A DNA stretch of 36,789 bases from assembly GCA_032252755.1 (NCBI GenBank), contig JAVUPY010000094.1, positions 89,181 to 125,969 of the forward strand, given 5' to 3'. The notes below the pieces were generated by a model. That model searched no databases. It was not told the origin of the DNA and saw nothing but the letters and a program-made list of their open reading frames with translations. The stretch comes from Terriglobia bacterium. Lineage in GTDB: Bacteria; Acidobacteriota; Terriglobia; Terriglobales; Acidobacteriaceae. The position numbers and the translations under genes were made by a program. Position 1 is the first letter of the stretch; every line of letters starts with the position of its first letter. This document shows positions 1-9,884 of this stretch, one piece after another.

Positions 1-11
1 GGAGCCAGAGA

Positions 12-1754
12 GTGGATTTGTCTCGGATTGTCCTGTTGGGCCGTCGCGCCAAGGCAGAAACAATAGATACCAATTGTGGACTATTGTTTGAGGCCGCGGA
101 CGATAGCTCTCTCGTCCCAAAATGCGCCGGCGAAACGATTCCCTGCAAAGAACTCCTGGGATCGCGAGAATGGGCGGAGGACCGCTCGGCAGAACTGCTC
201 TCGAAGTTGGTGGCCAATTCTCCTGAACATAAAAACATCAGGGTGCTCGAACTTTTCGAAGAGCAGATGATGCATGAACTTGTCGGCATCTTCCAGGCCC
301 TTCGGATCGATTCTTTTCTCCGGGATTCCGGTGTCGTTTCCTGCGAACTGCGTGGCGAGAGGAACTGGTTTGATCGACTGTTAGCCGTGCGCGAGATCTC
401 TGGCACGAAATATAGATTGGAATACAGAGACGGCGGCTCAGCGTCAGGTCGGACACTGAGACGGGAGTACGCTGGCTTCCGCCGGACGAACTGGCTTCAA
501 ATAGGAAAGCTCGCCGCGAGGCGCATCTCTCCGGTGTACGCGTCCTGGATTGAGGCACGCTTAAACAAGTCTGAACGCGTAGTTCCGGGTGGAATGTGGT
601 TCTTCGGTGCGGCTTACAACACAACGGCCATCGGAGTGGCATACTCGAGTGCGCTGCCTGGTCTGCAACATGTGTATGCCGATCCGCAGGAAAGCGGGAG
701 AAACTTAAGGGAATGCGGACTGCTCGGCGTGCCACTGTTCCGATTCGCCTCATGGAACAAGTTGCCCCGCAGGAGTGAACTTCGCGCGATTTCCGACTCG
801 ATCGTCTCCCGACTCAAAGCCGTCCCACTCTCTGGGCCTGGACAGCAGGTCAGGGACCTCTATCTTCGATCACCACGATTCAGCTACCTCTTGGATCGGC
901 TACTTCCGTGGGGAGCGCTTCTCATCTGCGCCGGCGAACGGATGCTTGAAGAAGTTCGACCCGAACTCATTGTCGTCGGCAATGCCGCGTTCGAACGTGC
1001 CTTGCTTTTGCTCGCCCTTCAGCACGGGATTCCGACGGTGATGCTGCAGCACGGAGTGATCCATCCTTATTATCGAGTGCTCGACCAGCCGGTAGATCAC
1101 TTCCTGGCACGGGGCGAGTTCTTTCGAGACTGCGTCGGTCCAATGCTCAAGGCGAAGACAGAAGTTCTGGATATTCCAGAGTCCAAAATTCCCAAGGAAG
1201 AGATTTCTACTGGCAAGGACTTGGTTTTCGTGACGAGTCCGGTTGAGGTGGAGGCCCGGTATGACGCCCGAGAAGTTCCTGAAATTCTCTTGATCCTATT
1301 AAAGGAAGCGTCTTCTTCGAAAAGGAAACTTGTCATTCGGGTCCATCCGACCGAAAACGTTTCCCTCTATGAGCGGATGGTCGAGGAACGACTCCCGAGT
1401 CTCGAGAATCGGCCGCAGGTTTCTTATTCACAGCGAAGTCCGATCGACGATGTGATAAAAGATGCAGCGGTTGTGGTCATGTTTCACTCGACATTGTTTA
1501 TGAAGTGCCTCGCTGCTGGTGTACCAATGGTCTCTCCGGGGTGGCACGATTTTCCCTTCAAGACTCGATACGCTGAAGAAGGCGTGTTCAATTTTGCGGA
1601 AGACATGGAAGATCTTCGAAGCCTGGTGCAACAGGGTGTACAAGGAAAGCTGCAGTGTCCGAGGCAGAAGTTGGGGTGCTTTGTGCGTCCGACTCAGACA
1701 GACGAAGTCGCTCGATTTTTCAATTCTATTCGTGAGATCGGACGCACCCGGTGA
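12..1754 (+). CDS. Surface-polysaccharide GT-B-like transferase (capsule/CDP-glycerol transferase type)
   Basis: The 580-residue product has no signal peptide and looks cytosolic. The C-terminal half has the features of GT-B-like polysaccharide enzymes: a buried strand ending in LQHGV (about residue 345), a VIRVHPTE segment (about 441-447), and FHSTLFMKCLAAGVP (about 490-505), which resembles the nucleotide-sugar-side donor loop of capsule and CDP-glycerol-transferase-type families. The N-terminal half (1-290) was not recognised. The start is taken as GTG at 12, with GGAG at 1-4 seven bases upstream, but the frame is open to the window edge and a longer protein cannot be excluded. The stop overlaps the next gene (GTGA), so the two are probably co-translated in a cell-surface glycan cluster extending to the left. 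Acceptor and sugar are unknown. Confidence 0.6.
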   Translation: MDLSRIVLLGRRAKAETIDTNCGLLFEAADDSSLVPKCAGETIPCKELLGSREWAEDRSAELLSKLVANSPEHKNIRVLELFEEQMMHELVGIFQALRIDSFLRDSGVVSCELRGERNWFDRLLAVREISGTKYRLEYRDGGSASGRTLRREYAGFRRTNWLQIGKLAARRISPVYASWIEARLNKSERVVPGGMWFFGAAYNTTAIGVAYSSALPGLQHVYADPQESGRNLRECGLLGVPLFRFASWNKLPRRSELRAISDSIVSRLKAVPLSGPGQQVRDLYLRSPRFSYLLDRLLPWGALLICAGERMLEEVRPELIVVGNAAFERALLLLALQHGIPTVMLQHGVIHPYYRVLDQPVDHFLARGEFFRDCVGPMLKAKTEVLDIPESKIPKEEISTGKDLVFVTSPVEVEARYDAREVPEILLILLKEASSSKRKLVIRVHPTENVSLYERMVEERLPSLENRPQVSYSQRSPIDDVIKDAAVVVMFHSTLFMKCLAAGVPMVSPGWHDFPFKTRYAEEGVFNFAEDMEDLRSLVQQGVQGKLQCPRQKLGCFVRPTQTDEVARFFNSIREIGRTR

Positions 1755-2857
1755 ACAAGATCAAGCGTGTGCTGGTGCCGCGGTTTACGGACGCCGTCAA
1801 CGTCAATGCGCAGAATCTGAATGCGAAGTCACTATTGACGCGCTTCCGAGATGAGGCTGCACGTTGGTCGGCGGTGCATTATTACTCTCCACAAGAGGAG
1901 GTCGTGCGGGCTCCCCAGGTTGAGCTGACGCCATTGCTGCCGAAACAGTTGTGGAAGCCACATCTTGCGTCGTGGTACCAGCGCGGGGCAGACGCGATCT
2001 TCTATCCGGGACCAACCTGGGCCGATGAATGGGGACTGCGAATTCGCACGATGACAGGTCGGAAAGTACCGCTCATCTCAACGCTCGAAGGGCTTGTCGG
2101 GACACCCGAACGCGAACGCCAATTGCGCAAGTGGGCGGGGCATCCGGTTTATTGCCAGGCGGTCAGCGAATTTCAACTGCGTCGACTGGATTACATTTAT
2201 CAGCTCTCGGACCACATCATCGCGATCAGTCCATTCCTTGCTCGCATGGGAAGCAAGCTCTACGGAGACAAGTTCTCAGTCCAGATGCTCGGAGTCGATG
2301 GAACAGTCTTCCGTCACGCGTCGCGAAGCAAGAGGGATCGCCCGCTCGTTATCAACGTGGCAAACTTGCGGTCGCACAAACGACCCGAGGCTTTTCTTGA
2401 ACTTGCCTCTCGTTGTCCAGCAGCTGACTTCGTTTGGTATGGCGACGGCGATAAGCGTGCCGCTCTATTACAGCAGGCCGAGGCACGCCGACTCGCAAAC
2501 CTCCGGTTTCCCGGAACGAGAACTCCTGTTGAACTAGCGGACGAATTTCGCTCGGCGACACTCTTAGCGATGCCTTCGCGGGCTGAAGGAGTTCCAAAGG
2601 TGACGCAGGAGGCGGCGGCGTGCGGACTTCCAATTGTGATCTTTGGCTATTATGAAAGCCCAACGGTCATTGATGGTCAGAACGGATTTGTTGTCTGGAC
2701 CGATGAAGAGTTCTTTCAGCGTATAGAAACACTTCTTTCGGATCCCAAACTAGCCGCGAACATGGGAGCGCGCAGTGCGGAGATGGCACGCGCCTGGAAC
2801 TGGGATACGCTGGCCCCCGAATGGGAAAGACAGATCCTACAGCAAATTTCCCACTGA
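1751..2857 (+). CDS. Glycosyltransferase family 4
   Basis: The 368-residue product is a retaining GT-B glycosyltransferase of the GT4/group 1 type. The second Rossmann half starts near NVANLRSHKRPE (about 199-210). The donor-binding EX7E motif is visible at Glu279 and Glu287 in RAEGVPKVTQEAAACGLP. A GVDGTVFR segment just before the second domain is typical of the family. The gene starts with GTG at 1751, overlapping the stop of the upstream transferase by four bases, which suggests translational coupling and a shared role in making a surface polysaccharide. It converges on the ABC operon at 2921, and no clear terminator lies in the 63-base gap. The sugar transferred cannot be told from sequence. 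Confidence 0.85.
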   Translation: MNKIKRVLVPRFTDAVNVNAQNLNAKSLLTRFRDEAARWSAVHYYSPQEEVVRAPQVELTPLLPKQLWKPHLASWYQRGADAIFYPGPTWADEWGLRIRTMTGRKVPLISTLEGLVGTPERERQLRKWAGHPVYCQAVSEFQLRRLDYIYQLSDHIIAISPFLARMGSKLYGDKFSVQMLGVDGTVFRHASRSKRDRPLVINVANLRSHKRPEAFLELASRCPAADFVWYGDGDKRAALLQQAEARRLANLRFPGTRTPVELADEFRSATLLAMPSRAEGVPKVTQEAAACGLPIVIFGYYESPTVIDGQNGFVVWTDEEFFQRIETLLSDPKLAANMGARSAEMARAWNWDTLAPEWERQILQQISH

Positions 2858-2920
2858 ATCGTTGTTTCTTATGCGACTCTCCGAACCGTCCTAAATCGTT
2901 CCTAGTTTGAAATTGCCAAG

Positions 2921-3772
2921 CTACTCCGCGGTGTAGCTGATCTCCAACGTCCTCACCCGCCAGCAGCAGAGCGCCAGCACGGCTGCGGTCAGCGACAGAA
3001 CGCCAGCGGTGGAGATCCATGCCGGGACCGGCTCGACATTTACTGTGAGCAATGCGAACAGGCCCTCCCCGGGAATCGTCACCGGCAACATGGGCCGGAG
3101 ATAGTAGGTAACGCTGAATTTCTGGAGAAATGCAGGCAGGATTGAACTGATGAATTCCCAGCCCATCAGCAGCAACGCCGCGGGCGTGGGATTCTTCATC
3201 AGCATGCTGAACAGCAGGAAGATCGCTCCATAGGCGAGGCAGGCAAGGACGGTGATTCCGAGATACGCGTAAATATACGTCTTTCCCGGTCCTTCAGAGA
3301 TAAATGCTTCTCCCGCCGCACCGTGTGGCAGATAGATGAAGAAGAACGACAGCAGCACTGCGCTGCCGAATAAAAGAATGGATCGGATCGCGCCGGCAAC
3401 GAATTTGCCGATCAACATTACTTCCCGGCGTACCGGCGACAGCAAGTAATAGTGCAGGCTTCGCTCGACCATCTCTCCGCGGATGAGCCGGGTGAAGATT
3501 CCGAGGCATCCGAAAAACATTGCGAGGCGCAGATAGTAGAACTGGAAGATAGCGGCCAGGACCTGTGTGTCCTCGTCCATCCTGGAATGCTTGTCCACGA
3601 GCGCGTGCAGCATAATGATCGCCGTCGGCCCGAAGGCCAGGAAATAGACCCAGAACGAGCGCCACGTGAACAGGTTGCGACGGCTCTCCAGAGCGACAAC
3701 GCTGCGCACCTGCCGGAACCAGAGGCGCCACGGCAAACCGTAAAACCGCTGCGATATCGAACTTGTGCTCAC
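2921..3772 (-). CDS. ABC-2-type transporter permease (second pair of the operon)
   Basis: The 283-residue protein has about six hydrophobic segments: near residues 38-58, 84-98, 130-150, 170-190, 195-215 and 255-272. This is the topology of ABC-2-type export permeases. RGEMVERSLHYYLLSPVRR before the third segment corresponds to the coupling region seen in this family. It starts with GTG at 3772, overlapping the stop of the upstream ATPase by four bases (GTGA), so the two are made together and very likely form one transporter. It is the last gene of the six-gene operon begun by the ECF sigma factor at 9610. The substrate is unknown; the ABC-2 fold suggests export of a lipid, peptide, drug or polysaccharide. 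Confidence 0.8.
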   Translation of the reverse strand: MSTSSISQRFYGLPWRLWFRQVRSVVALESRRNLFTWRSFWVYFLAFGPTAIIMLHALVDKHSRMDEDTQVLAAIFQFYYLRLAMFFGCLGIFTRLIRGEMVERSLHYYLLSPVRREVMLIGKFVAGAIRSILLFGSAVLLSFFFIYLPHGAAGEAFISEGPGKTYIYAYLGITVLACLAYGAIFLLFSMLMKNPTPAALLLMGWEFISSILPAFLQKFSVTYYLRPMLPVTIPGEGLFALLTVNVEPVPAWISTAGVLSLTAAVLALCCWRVRTLEISYTAE

Positions 3773-4710
3773 GCCGTTCCTCCGTTCGAGCCAATCAGGT
3801 ATTCGTAGATCGCGTTCGCGTCGTCATCGCTGGGAGAAATGGCGTCGATGCGAACCGCGCCTTCGCTCACGATCTTGTTGATGACCAGGTAGAAGTCGTC
3901 CACATCCGAAGTCCGAACGAGTACGCCACCGCCATCCGGATGCAGTTTCGCCTCGACGCAATGGTTCATCTCGAAGATGTGCGAAGCCAGCCGCGCCGGG
4001 TTATCGCAACGCACCAGTACCTGCATCGGCTTTTCGCGCACCTCTTGCCGGACCTCGTGGATATTTCCAACCGCGACGACGTAGCCGCCGGTCATCAGCA
4101 CCACCCGGTCGGAGATACGATCCACCTCTTCGAGAATATGGCTTGAGATCACAACGTGCATTCCCTTGGAACCCAGTTCGCGGAACAGCGCCAGCGATTC
4201 TGCTCGCGCCATCGGGTCGAGTCCGTTCAACGGCTCGTCCAGCACGAGCACCGAAGGATGATGCGCGATCGATTGTGCCAGCCTGATCTTTTGCCGCATA
4301 CCCTTGCTGTACCCGGCGATCTTTCGATGCGCCGCTTCGGTAAGGTTCACGCGGTCCAAGGCTTCTAAGGTGAGTTTCGCGGCCTGATCGCGGGTCATGC
4401 CGTGCAGTGTCAAGGCGTCAAAAATGAAGTTATAGCCGGTAATTCCACGCGGGAAGGAATCGAACTGTGTGCAGTAACCGACCGCGCGGAAAAAGTCAAA
4501 GGCATCGAGCGGATTCATTCCCATAACACCGATCGAACCGCGGGTTGGACGGATCAGACCGGTCATAAGGTTCATCAGGGTGGTCTTCCCGGAGCCGTTC
4601 GGCCCGACCAGGCTCGTGATTCCCGGCGGCAACGATAGCGAGATGCGGTTCACGCCCAGCACTTCGCCGTAAAATTTGGAGACGTCGTTGAATACGATCT
4701 GGTCGTTCAT
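3769..4710 (-). CDS. ABC transporter ATP-binding protein (second pair)
   Basis: The 313-residue product is a CcmA-type nucleotide-binding subunit. It shows Walker A GPNGSGKTT, a Q-loop region (YCTQFDSF), a signature-like YSKGMRQKIRLAQ, Walker B VLVLDEPLNGLDP and the switch His in VISSHILEEVDR. The C-terminal 90 residues form the accessory domain common in ABC-2 exporters. The start is ATG at 4710, because it overlaps the upstream permease stop as ATGA; an upstream in-frame start at 4767 would lie inside the previous gene and adds residues unlike the family. Partner permeases lie on both sides. Pairing with 2921-3772 is inferred from coupling, and a four-subunit heteromeric exporter is also possible. 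Confidence 0.88.
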   Translation of the reverse strand: MNDQIVFNDVSKFYGEVLGVNRISLSLPPGITSLVGPNGSGKTTLMNLMTGLIRPTRGSIGVMGMNPLDAFDFFRAVGYCTQFDSFPRGITGYNFIFDALTLHGMTRDQAAKLTLEALDRVNLTEAAHRKIAGYSKGMRQKIRLAQSIAHHPSVLVLDEPLNGLDPMARAESLALFRELGSKGMHVVISSHILEEVDRISDRVVLMTGGYVVAVGNIHEVRQEVREKPMQVLVRCDNPARLASHIFEMNHCVEAKLHPDGGGVLVRTSDVDDFYLVINKIVSEGAVRIDAISPSDDDANAIYEYLIGSNGGTA

Positions 4711-5594
4711 CCGCGCACCACTTCCCGCGCCCGAATACGGGCATTCAGCGCCATAACGCACAACCACATCATCACGGCAAGAGAGATTAACAGCGCGATA
4801 CTCGGAAGCTCATTCCTTACAAAGAAGCTGGGAACCTGTACCGCCAGCAACCGCCTCCACAGGGTGCTCATCATCAGCGGAATGTTGATAGCGTTCCCCC
4901 AGTTCGTTCGCATCACGGCGTCAAAGACTGTGCCCATTCCCGCGGGAACGAAGATCGCGGCGAAGATCATCCCGGTCGCTACGATGCGCCACTTCACCCA
5001 GGATGCGACTGCCAGCGCCAGCAGTGCGAGAAAGCTGATCCAAAGAACGCACCCGGCGAACATCCCGAGCAGGATCCGAATGTGGCCGGCGCCCCAGGGG
5101 ACAGCGGAAATATAGGACTGGAACAGGAAAAGCACGGTGGTCGGAATCACGGTCACTGCAGCAAGAAATGCCCACAATACGCTAACTTTAGCGAGCACGT
5201 ATTCCACCCTGGAAATAGGATGGCTGAGGATGATCGGCAGTGCGTCATTCGCTAAATCGCCGGAGATGACCTTCGGGCCGATCCAGGCAGTGAGAACTAA
5301 CGCCGGCCAGCACTGAGCCTGCAGGATTCCGTAAAAGAACCGCTCATTAATCGCGATTGGTGGCTGGGTGGGTCCGTGCCCGGCAGAGAGCAACATGCGT
5401 ACCACATCATTATTCATGATGTAGATAATCGCCAGCGAGATGAACGCGGGGACGAAGCAGAGGAGGAATATCATGCTCGTGATTCGAGAACTCCACAACT
5501 CTGCCGTCGCGTAGCGAACCAGGGTTCCGAATCGCGTATTCCGATTGGTTAGCGGACCTTCGTATCTTCGATACGAGCGTTTAAACACCGACAT
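4707..5594 (-). CDS. ABC-2-type transporter permease (first pair)
   Basis: The 295-residue protein begins with a basic YRRYEGPLT segment, then a first membrane helix (about 38-60), followed by at least five more hydrophobic stretches ending near residue 285. [18 protein letters not shown] between helices two and three matches the cytoplasmic coupling region of ABC-2 permeases. Its ATG at 5594 lies inside the end of the upstream ATPase gene (14-base overlap), and its TGA overlaps the start of the following ATPase gene (ATGA). It therefore sits between two ATPase genes and may serve either or both. Little sequence resemblance to the other permease (2921-3772) is apparent by eye, so the two may form a heterodimer or separate pumps. 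Confidence 0.8.
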   Translation of the reverse strand: MSVFKRSYRRYEGPLTNRNTRFGTLVRYATAELWSSRITSMIFLLCFVPAFISLAIIYIMNNDVVRMLLSAGHGPTQPPIAINERFFYGILQAQCWPALVLTAWIGPKVISGDLANDALPIILSHPISRVEYVLAKVSVLWAFLAAVTVIPTTVLFLFQSYISAVPWGAGHIRILLGMFAGCVLWISFLALLALAVASWVKWRIVATGMIFAAIFVPAGMGTVFDAVMRTNWGNAINIPLMMSTLWRRLLAVQVPSFFVRNELPSIALLISLAVMMWLCVMALNARIRAREVVRG

Positions 5595-6519
5595 GCGCCA
5601 CCCCCAGCCTGCTTTCCATCGCGTTCAGGAAGATATCTTCGAGTGAGTCGCGCCGGTAATTCATGCGACGTATCTGCACACCCTGCTGCGCCGCAATGGT
5701 ATAGAGATCGCGGATTTCGACGGTCTCCGGCATAACCAGCTTCCAGCGTCCACCGGGAAAGAACGCGCATTCGCAACCGAGCTGGCGGATCGCCGCACCG
5801 AAAGATTCGCTGGCGTGGACGGTTTCGAGTTCGATGAATCGCCGATTCGCCCGACGCTCCTCCTCAAGATTGCAGATGGAGGCCACGGCGCCATCCTTCA
5901 GAATCAGGACCTCGTCGCACGTCTCATCGATGTCGCGAAGCAGATGCGAGGAAATCAGCAGTTTCACCTCGCCGGCATCGCGAACATCTTGTATCAGGTG
6001 AATCATTCTTTGGCGAGCGACCGGATCGAGCCCATTTGTCGGCTCGTCTAGAATGACCAGCTTGGGACCATGAACGATCGCCTGCGCCAACTTCACCAGT
6101 TGCTTCATGCCCAGCGAATACGTGCTGATCTTGCGATAGCGAACTTCGCCAAGTCCCACATAGAACATCGCCTCATGCGCCCGTTCGAGCGCATGTGACG
6201 CCGGCACTCCGGCAAGCTCGGCCATGTAGCGAACGAAGTGGATGCCGCTGTAATTCCCGATGAAAGAGTCGTTCTCCGGCATATACCCTATGCCGGCGCG
6301 AATCTCGCGGCTCTGGGTTTTGACATTGAGGCCAAAGACGTGCGCCGTCCCAAAGGACGGCGCATGGAAGCCCAACAACGCATTGATGAGAGTCGACTTG
6401 CCGGAACCATTTGGCCCCAGGAGCCCTATTGATTTTCCGGCAAGATCGCCGTTCAGGCGTTTCAGAATGACCCTGCCGCCAAGCCGAACTTCGAGATTTC
6501 GCAGCTCAATAACTGCCAT
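5581..6519 (-). CDS. ABC transporter ATP-binding protein (first pair)
   Basis: The 312-residue nucleotide-binding subunit has Walker [10 protein letters not shown], a signature-like [13 protein letters not shown], Walker [14 protein letters not shown] and the switch His in [15 protein letters not shown]-terminal accessory domain of about 90 residues follows, as in CcmA/NatA-type exporters. ATG at 6519 lies eight bases after the stop of the FecR-domain gene, and the 3' end overlaps the next permease by 14 bases, placing it firmly in the sigma-factor operon. Walker and signature motifs are intact, so ATP hydrolysis is expected. The substrate is not evident. Confidence 0.88.
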   Translation of the reverse strand: MAVIELRNLEVRLGGRVILKRLNGDLAGKSIGLLGPNGSGKSTLINALLGFHAPSFGTAHVFGLNVKTQSREIRAGIGYMPENDSFIGNYSGIHFVRYMAELAGVPASHALERAHEAMFYVGLGEVRYRKISTYSLGMKQLVKLAQAIVHGPKLVILDEPTNGLDPVARQRMIHLIQDVRDAGEVKLLISSHLLRDIDETCDEVLILKDGAVASICNLEEERRANRRFIELETVHASESFGAAIRQLGCECAFFPGGRWKLVMPETVEIRDLYTIAAQQGVQIRRMNYRRDSLEDIFLNAMESRLGVAHVGV

Positions 6520-6527
6520 GCCTACTA

Positions 6528-9080
6528 TTACGGCTTGGACCCATGCTTAGTTCCACGTTCCAACAGGCTTGCCATTGTAAGCCAGTCAAACCCAAGCAGC
6601 CGGCTGTTCGTAGAGGCTTCGATCTGGTTCTGCTCACCGCGGACGCAAATCACGCTCGGCTTTGAATCCGCCGCCAGTTCCTGCAGAGCCTTTGCTTGTT
6701 CTCCCGTGAGCCGCGAAAGCAGCGGCTGCAGGATAGGGCTGAGGTTCTGATAAGCAACAGCCGAGTAATTTGCGTTCTGGTCTTTCGGCAAAAGTCCTTT
6801 GAACTGAACCGAGCGGGCCAGAGATTCGCCAGAAGCCTGTGTACGTAGTGCGTTCATCAGAACAGCCCGATCCGGACCGAAGATCATGTAACCGGAGGCA
6901 AACGTGAAATACATCGGCTTCGCTCCAGTCTTCCGGCTCTGAACCGTGTAATAGAGTTGACCACCAACATTCTCGGACGTTAGCTCGATACCCGGTTTGC
7001 CCTTCTGCGTGGCCTCCTGGTTAATCGCCTTCACGACTTTGTCGATCGAAGTCATCAGACCGGTCGGATCATGCACTTCGACAATCAATTTCCACGACGG
7101 CGTGGGCAGTACCGGACCGTCGAGGGCGAAAGCGCCATCCCCGCCAAAGTGAGCCACCAGGTCTTCCTTGATCCGCAAGTTCAGTTTGGCCTGAGCTTCG
7201 GCCATTTCCGAATCCCTTTTCGCAGGATTGTCGGACGCCATGGCGAGAATGTCGTTCCACATGAGCGCGGGCTCTTTGATGAGGAATGACACAGCAATAG
7301 CGGCATTCGGGGATACGAAATCGAGAGAGCCCATCGGCCCCGGATTGGCCAGCCAGGACGCGATCCCCTTGCGCTCGCCGGCGAAATCCAACACCATGCG
7401 GTTATCGGGAACTCCGTTCAGCTCACGATGTTCGAGGATGAGATATCGCATGCCGGCGAACCCGGTGCGCTCGAAATCGCGATCCCTGCGATGCCTGCCT
7501 TTGTGCTGTTCATCCTGCAACATGATCTTGTGCAGGTCCGCCGCGAGCAAAAAGCCGGCTCCCCGGTCGTACGCCTTCTGGATCGTCTGCCCAAATTCAG
7601 TGCTTCCAAGGCCATCGTTTCCGGAATTGAGCTGGGCGTTGACCCGTTCCAGCGTGGCTCGATCCGCCCCAAAGATGACTTCATTCGGCCTGACGACAGC
7701 AATCAATGAATGGGCCTTCTCCGCCACGGAGTTTATCTGTTGCTCCGAAATGACCTGCACCTTCATGTCGTCGGAGGCAAACTGGGTGGAGAGGAACTGC
7801 GAGAGATCGCTCCGGTGCAGGGTCGCGACGGCGGCCACGCTGGTGTCCTTTCCGCCCAGCCCAACGATGTCGATTTCATCGCCCAGATAATTGCTCAACC
7901 CTCGGAGCTTCGAGATCAGCAGATCCATTTTGGCTTCCGAATTCGCGTCTCCATGAGTCCACCACTGTCGCAATTCCGGACTCTGCTGGATCTGCTCCTT
8001 CATGATCCGATGTGCATCCTCGAGCGCCTGCCCGGCATTCGGCAGACTGACGAAGAAGATCGCATCCGCAGGCATGCGCGCCGCAAGCGAGCTGTTGAAA
8101 CGCGGAGCGGGCAGGGGTACTTCGGCCAGCCGTCGCTGCAACTTCGAGAACTGTGCCAGTAATTCAAGGTGTTTCTCGCGGTCTTTGCTCCAGGAGATAT
8201 CCTCTGCCACGGGTATTGGAGACATGTTGTCTCCGGTAGAGACCTGGTCGCCCGCATGGAGAATGTTTTGTGACCCGTCGTGCGTTACATCAACCGTGCC
8301 CTCGATCACCGACACACGCGAGCCCTTCAGGCCGGAATCGACCGAGAATACAGTCCCCGTAACCGCAACCCGGCAATCTGGAGTTTTTACGTAGAGATGA
8401 CCTGAACTGCGCTTGGCGGCCTGCACCAGCACTGAACCGCGGTCGAGATTGATGCTGGCGTCTTTTCCGCGAGCCGTAACGGAGAATTCACTGCGCTCGC
8501 GCACTTCGACGATGGAGTCGTCCGCCAGTCGAACAAATGCGTGCCCGCCCGCGGCGGTTCGCAGCAGACTTCCCTGGTAGAGTTGTGCTCCGGCGATTAT
8601 CGGCCGGACGCCGTTTTCAGTCACGAGATACGCGGAGCCATCCACAGACTGAACCGTCGCTCGCGCTCCCGCGGGAACTGCGAAGTAGGCGTTATGAATA
8701 AAGAGAGCGGCAATCACCACAACGGCAGCCGCGGCTGCAACCCACAACCGATTCCACCGATGAGCCGGCACCGCTGCGGTTGTGGGGACCCAATTGGCAG
8801 CGGACGCGCGAGCGTCGATGCTCGACCTGCATTCCATGCATTCGCGCAGATGGGCTTCGACGACGAGCGCGCGGGCAGTAGGCAATTGGCCCGCCTTCAA
8901 CGCCGGAAGCAGCCGACGCACATCTTCGCAACCTTTGATTATTTCCGGTTCATCCGTAACGTCTTCGTTGGTGAGCTTTTGGAACAGCCGCCCAGTAGCG
9001 CCGCGAAGCTCTTCCGGAGAGGGTTCGTCAGCCCTCATCGCCTTGACCGCTTCATCCAAATCCGTATCTCTGTGCGTCAT
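6528..9080 (-). CDS. Zinc-finger anti-sigma / FecR-domain transmembrane protein with large exported C-terminal region
   Basis: The 850-residue protein probably restrains the sigma factor encoded just upstream. The cytoplasmic N-terminus carries a ZAS-type zinc motif, Cys51-x25-His77-x3-Cys81-x2-Cys84. One membrane helix follows (about 111-129), then a FecR-like domain outside the inner membrane (about 140-300, with [17 protein letters not shown] and [12 protein letters not shown]). A further 550 residues (about 300-850) contain repeated blocks beginning like [16 protein letters not shown], which resemble DUF3352-type proteins; that assignment is from memory and tentative. The ATG overlaps the sigma-factor stop (ATGA), typical of a sigma/anti-sigma pair. 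FecR domains usually relay surface signals in iron regulation, but no TonB receptor lies in this operon, so the signal is unknown. The exported tail is far longer than in classical FecR proteins. Confidence 0.82.
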   Translation of the reverse strand: MTHRDTDLDEAVKAMRADEPSPEELRGATGRLFQKLTNEDVTDEPEIIKGCEDVRRLLPALKAGQLPTARALVVEAHLRECMECRSSIDARASAANWVPTTAAVPAHRWNRLWVAAAAAVVVIAALFIHNAYFAVPAGARATVQSVDGSAYLVTENGVRPIIAGAQLYQGSLLRTAAGGHAFVRLADDSIVEVRERSEFSVTARGKDASINLDRGSVLVQAAKRSSGHLYVKTPDCRVAVTGTVFSVDSGLKGSRVSVIEGTVDVTHDGSQNILHAGDQVSTGDNMSPIPVAEDISWSKDREKHLELLAQFSKLQRRLAEVPLPAPRFNSSLAARMPADAIFFVSLPNAGQALEDAHRIMKEQIQQSPELRQWWTHGDANSEAKMDLLISKLRGLSNYLGDEIDIVGLGGKDTSVAAVATLHRSDLSQFLSTQFASDDMKVQVISEQQINSVAEKAHSLIAVVRPNEVIFGADRATLERVNAQLNSGNDGLGSTEFGQTIQKAYDRGAGFLLAADLHKIMLQDEQHKGRHRRDRDFERTGFAGMRYLILEHRELNGVPDNRMVLDFAGERKGIASWLANPGPMGSLDFVSPNAAIAVSFLIKEPALMWNDILAMASDNPAKRDSEMAEAQAKLNLRIKEDLVAHFGGDGAFALDGPVLPTPSWKLIVEVHDPTGLMTSIDKVVKAINQEATQKGKPGIELTSENVGGQLYYTVQSRKTGAKPMYFTFASGYMIFGPDRAVLMNALRTQASGESLARSVQFKGLLPKDQNANYSAVAYQNLSPILQPLLSRLTGEQAKALQELAADSKPSVICVRGEQNQIEASTNSRLLGFDWLTMASLLERGTKHGSKP

Positions 9081-9610
9081 CGTGTGCCTCGCATTTCTTT
9101 GCTGAGCCGGCTTCGTGCCTGATGGAGCGTAACAGCCACCACCGCTCTTGAGGTGCCAACCAGGGCAGCAATTTCCTGGTTGGTCAGGTCTTCAATGAAT
9201 CGAAGCACGAAGATTTCAGCAGAACGAGGACTAAGGGAAGCCAGGGCCTTGCGAAGTTGATCGCGCAATTCACCGCGCGAGAGTTGCCGCTCCGGAGAGC
9301 TTTCCGGCTCGGAACTTGCGACGTGAATAGCGGATTCCAGGCTGACCTCGCGGCACCTTTGGCGGCTGCGAATGAGATCGAGCGCGCCGTTGATTGCAGC
9401 CCGGTAGAGATAACTCCCCGCTGCCTCAACATTGCACTCGCCGGATTTCAGCAACCGCGCAAATACCGACTGTGCCACATCTTCGGCGTCCGCCATGTTG
9501 CCTGTGATCCGGTACACGGCGCGAAGAATACGCTGGTGATGAGCCCAGAACATCTGCTCCAGCCGAAGTTGTGATTCATGCTCCAAGGTCGTATTGCCGA
9601 TGGCGGCCAT
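9077..9610 (-). CDS. ECF-type RNA polymerase sigma factor
   Basis: The 177-residue product has only sigma regions 2 and 4. Region 2 (about 15-80) includes DAEDVAQSVFARLLK and ends with YLYRAAINGALDLIRSRQR. Region 4 (about 120-170) includes LSPRSAEIFVLRFIEDLTNQEIA and a helix-turn-helix around GTSRAVVAVTLHQARSRL. ATG at 9610 is preferred because GGGAG lies four bases upstream; an in-frame ATG at 9631 without a Shine-Dalgarno would add seven residues. It is the first gene of a six-gene operon and overlaps its putative anti-sigma partner. Autoregulation is likely by analogy with ECF systems, but no convincing -35/-10 pair was recognised upstream. Confidence 0.9.
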   Translation of the reverse strand: MAAIGNTTLEHESQLRLEQMFWAHHQRILRAVYRITGNMADAEDVAQSVFARLLKSGECNVEAAGSYLYRAAINGALDLIRSRQRCREVSLESAIHVASSEPESSPERQLSRGELRDQLRKALASLSPRSAEIFVLRFIEDLTNQEIAALVGTSRAVVAVTLHQARSRLSKEMRGTR

Positions 9611-9884
9611 GCGGCTCCCTTTGTCTCTCATACCGATGACGCTTCCGGAAGGCAGAAATTAACGCGCACAACAGAAAATACGCCAACCCAATCGGAAACG
9701 TTCCAACTGGGAGAAAAAAGGTCAGAAGTTCGAGATAGGGGGTCTTGTTGGAGCCAACCATAACGAAATTGCTGTCAATGAGTTAGAGAAGCCGGATTTG
9801 TCTCTTCACAGCATCCCGGCGTAGCATCCAGATATGCCGATGCCAGCCTCCTCATCGCAGGAGCGGCGGCACCAGGAGCAGCGG

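Noticed and set aside
9576-9761. A 61-residue minus-strand reading frame with one hydrophobic segment just before the sigma factor
   Set aside because: No Shine-Dalgarno, and its end overlaps the sigma-factor start in another frame. It could be a leader peptide but there is no positive support.
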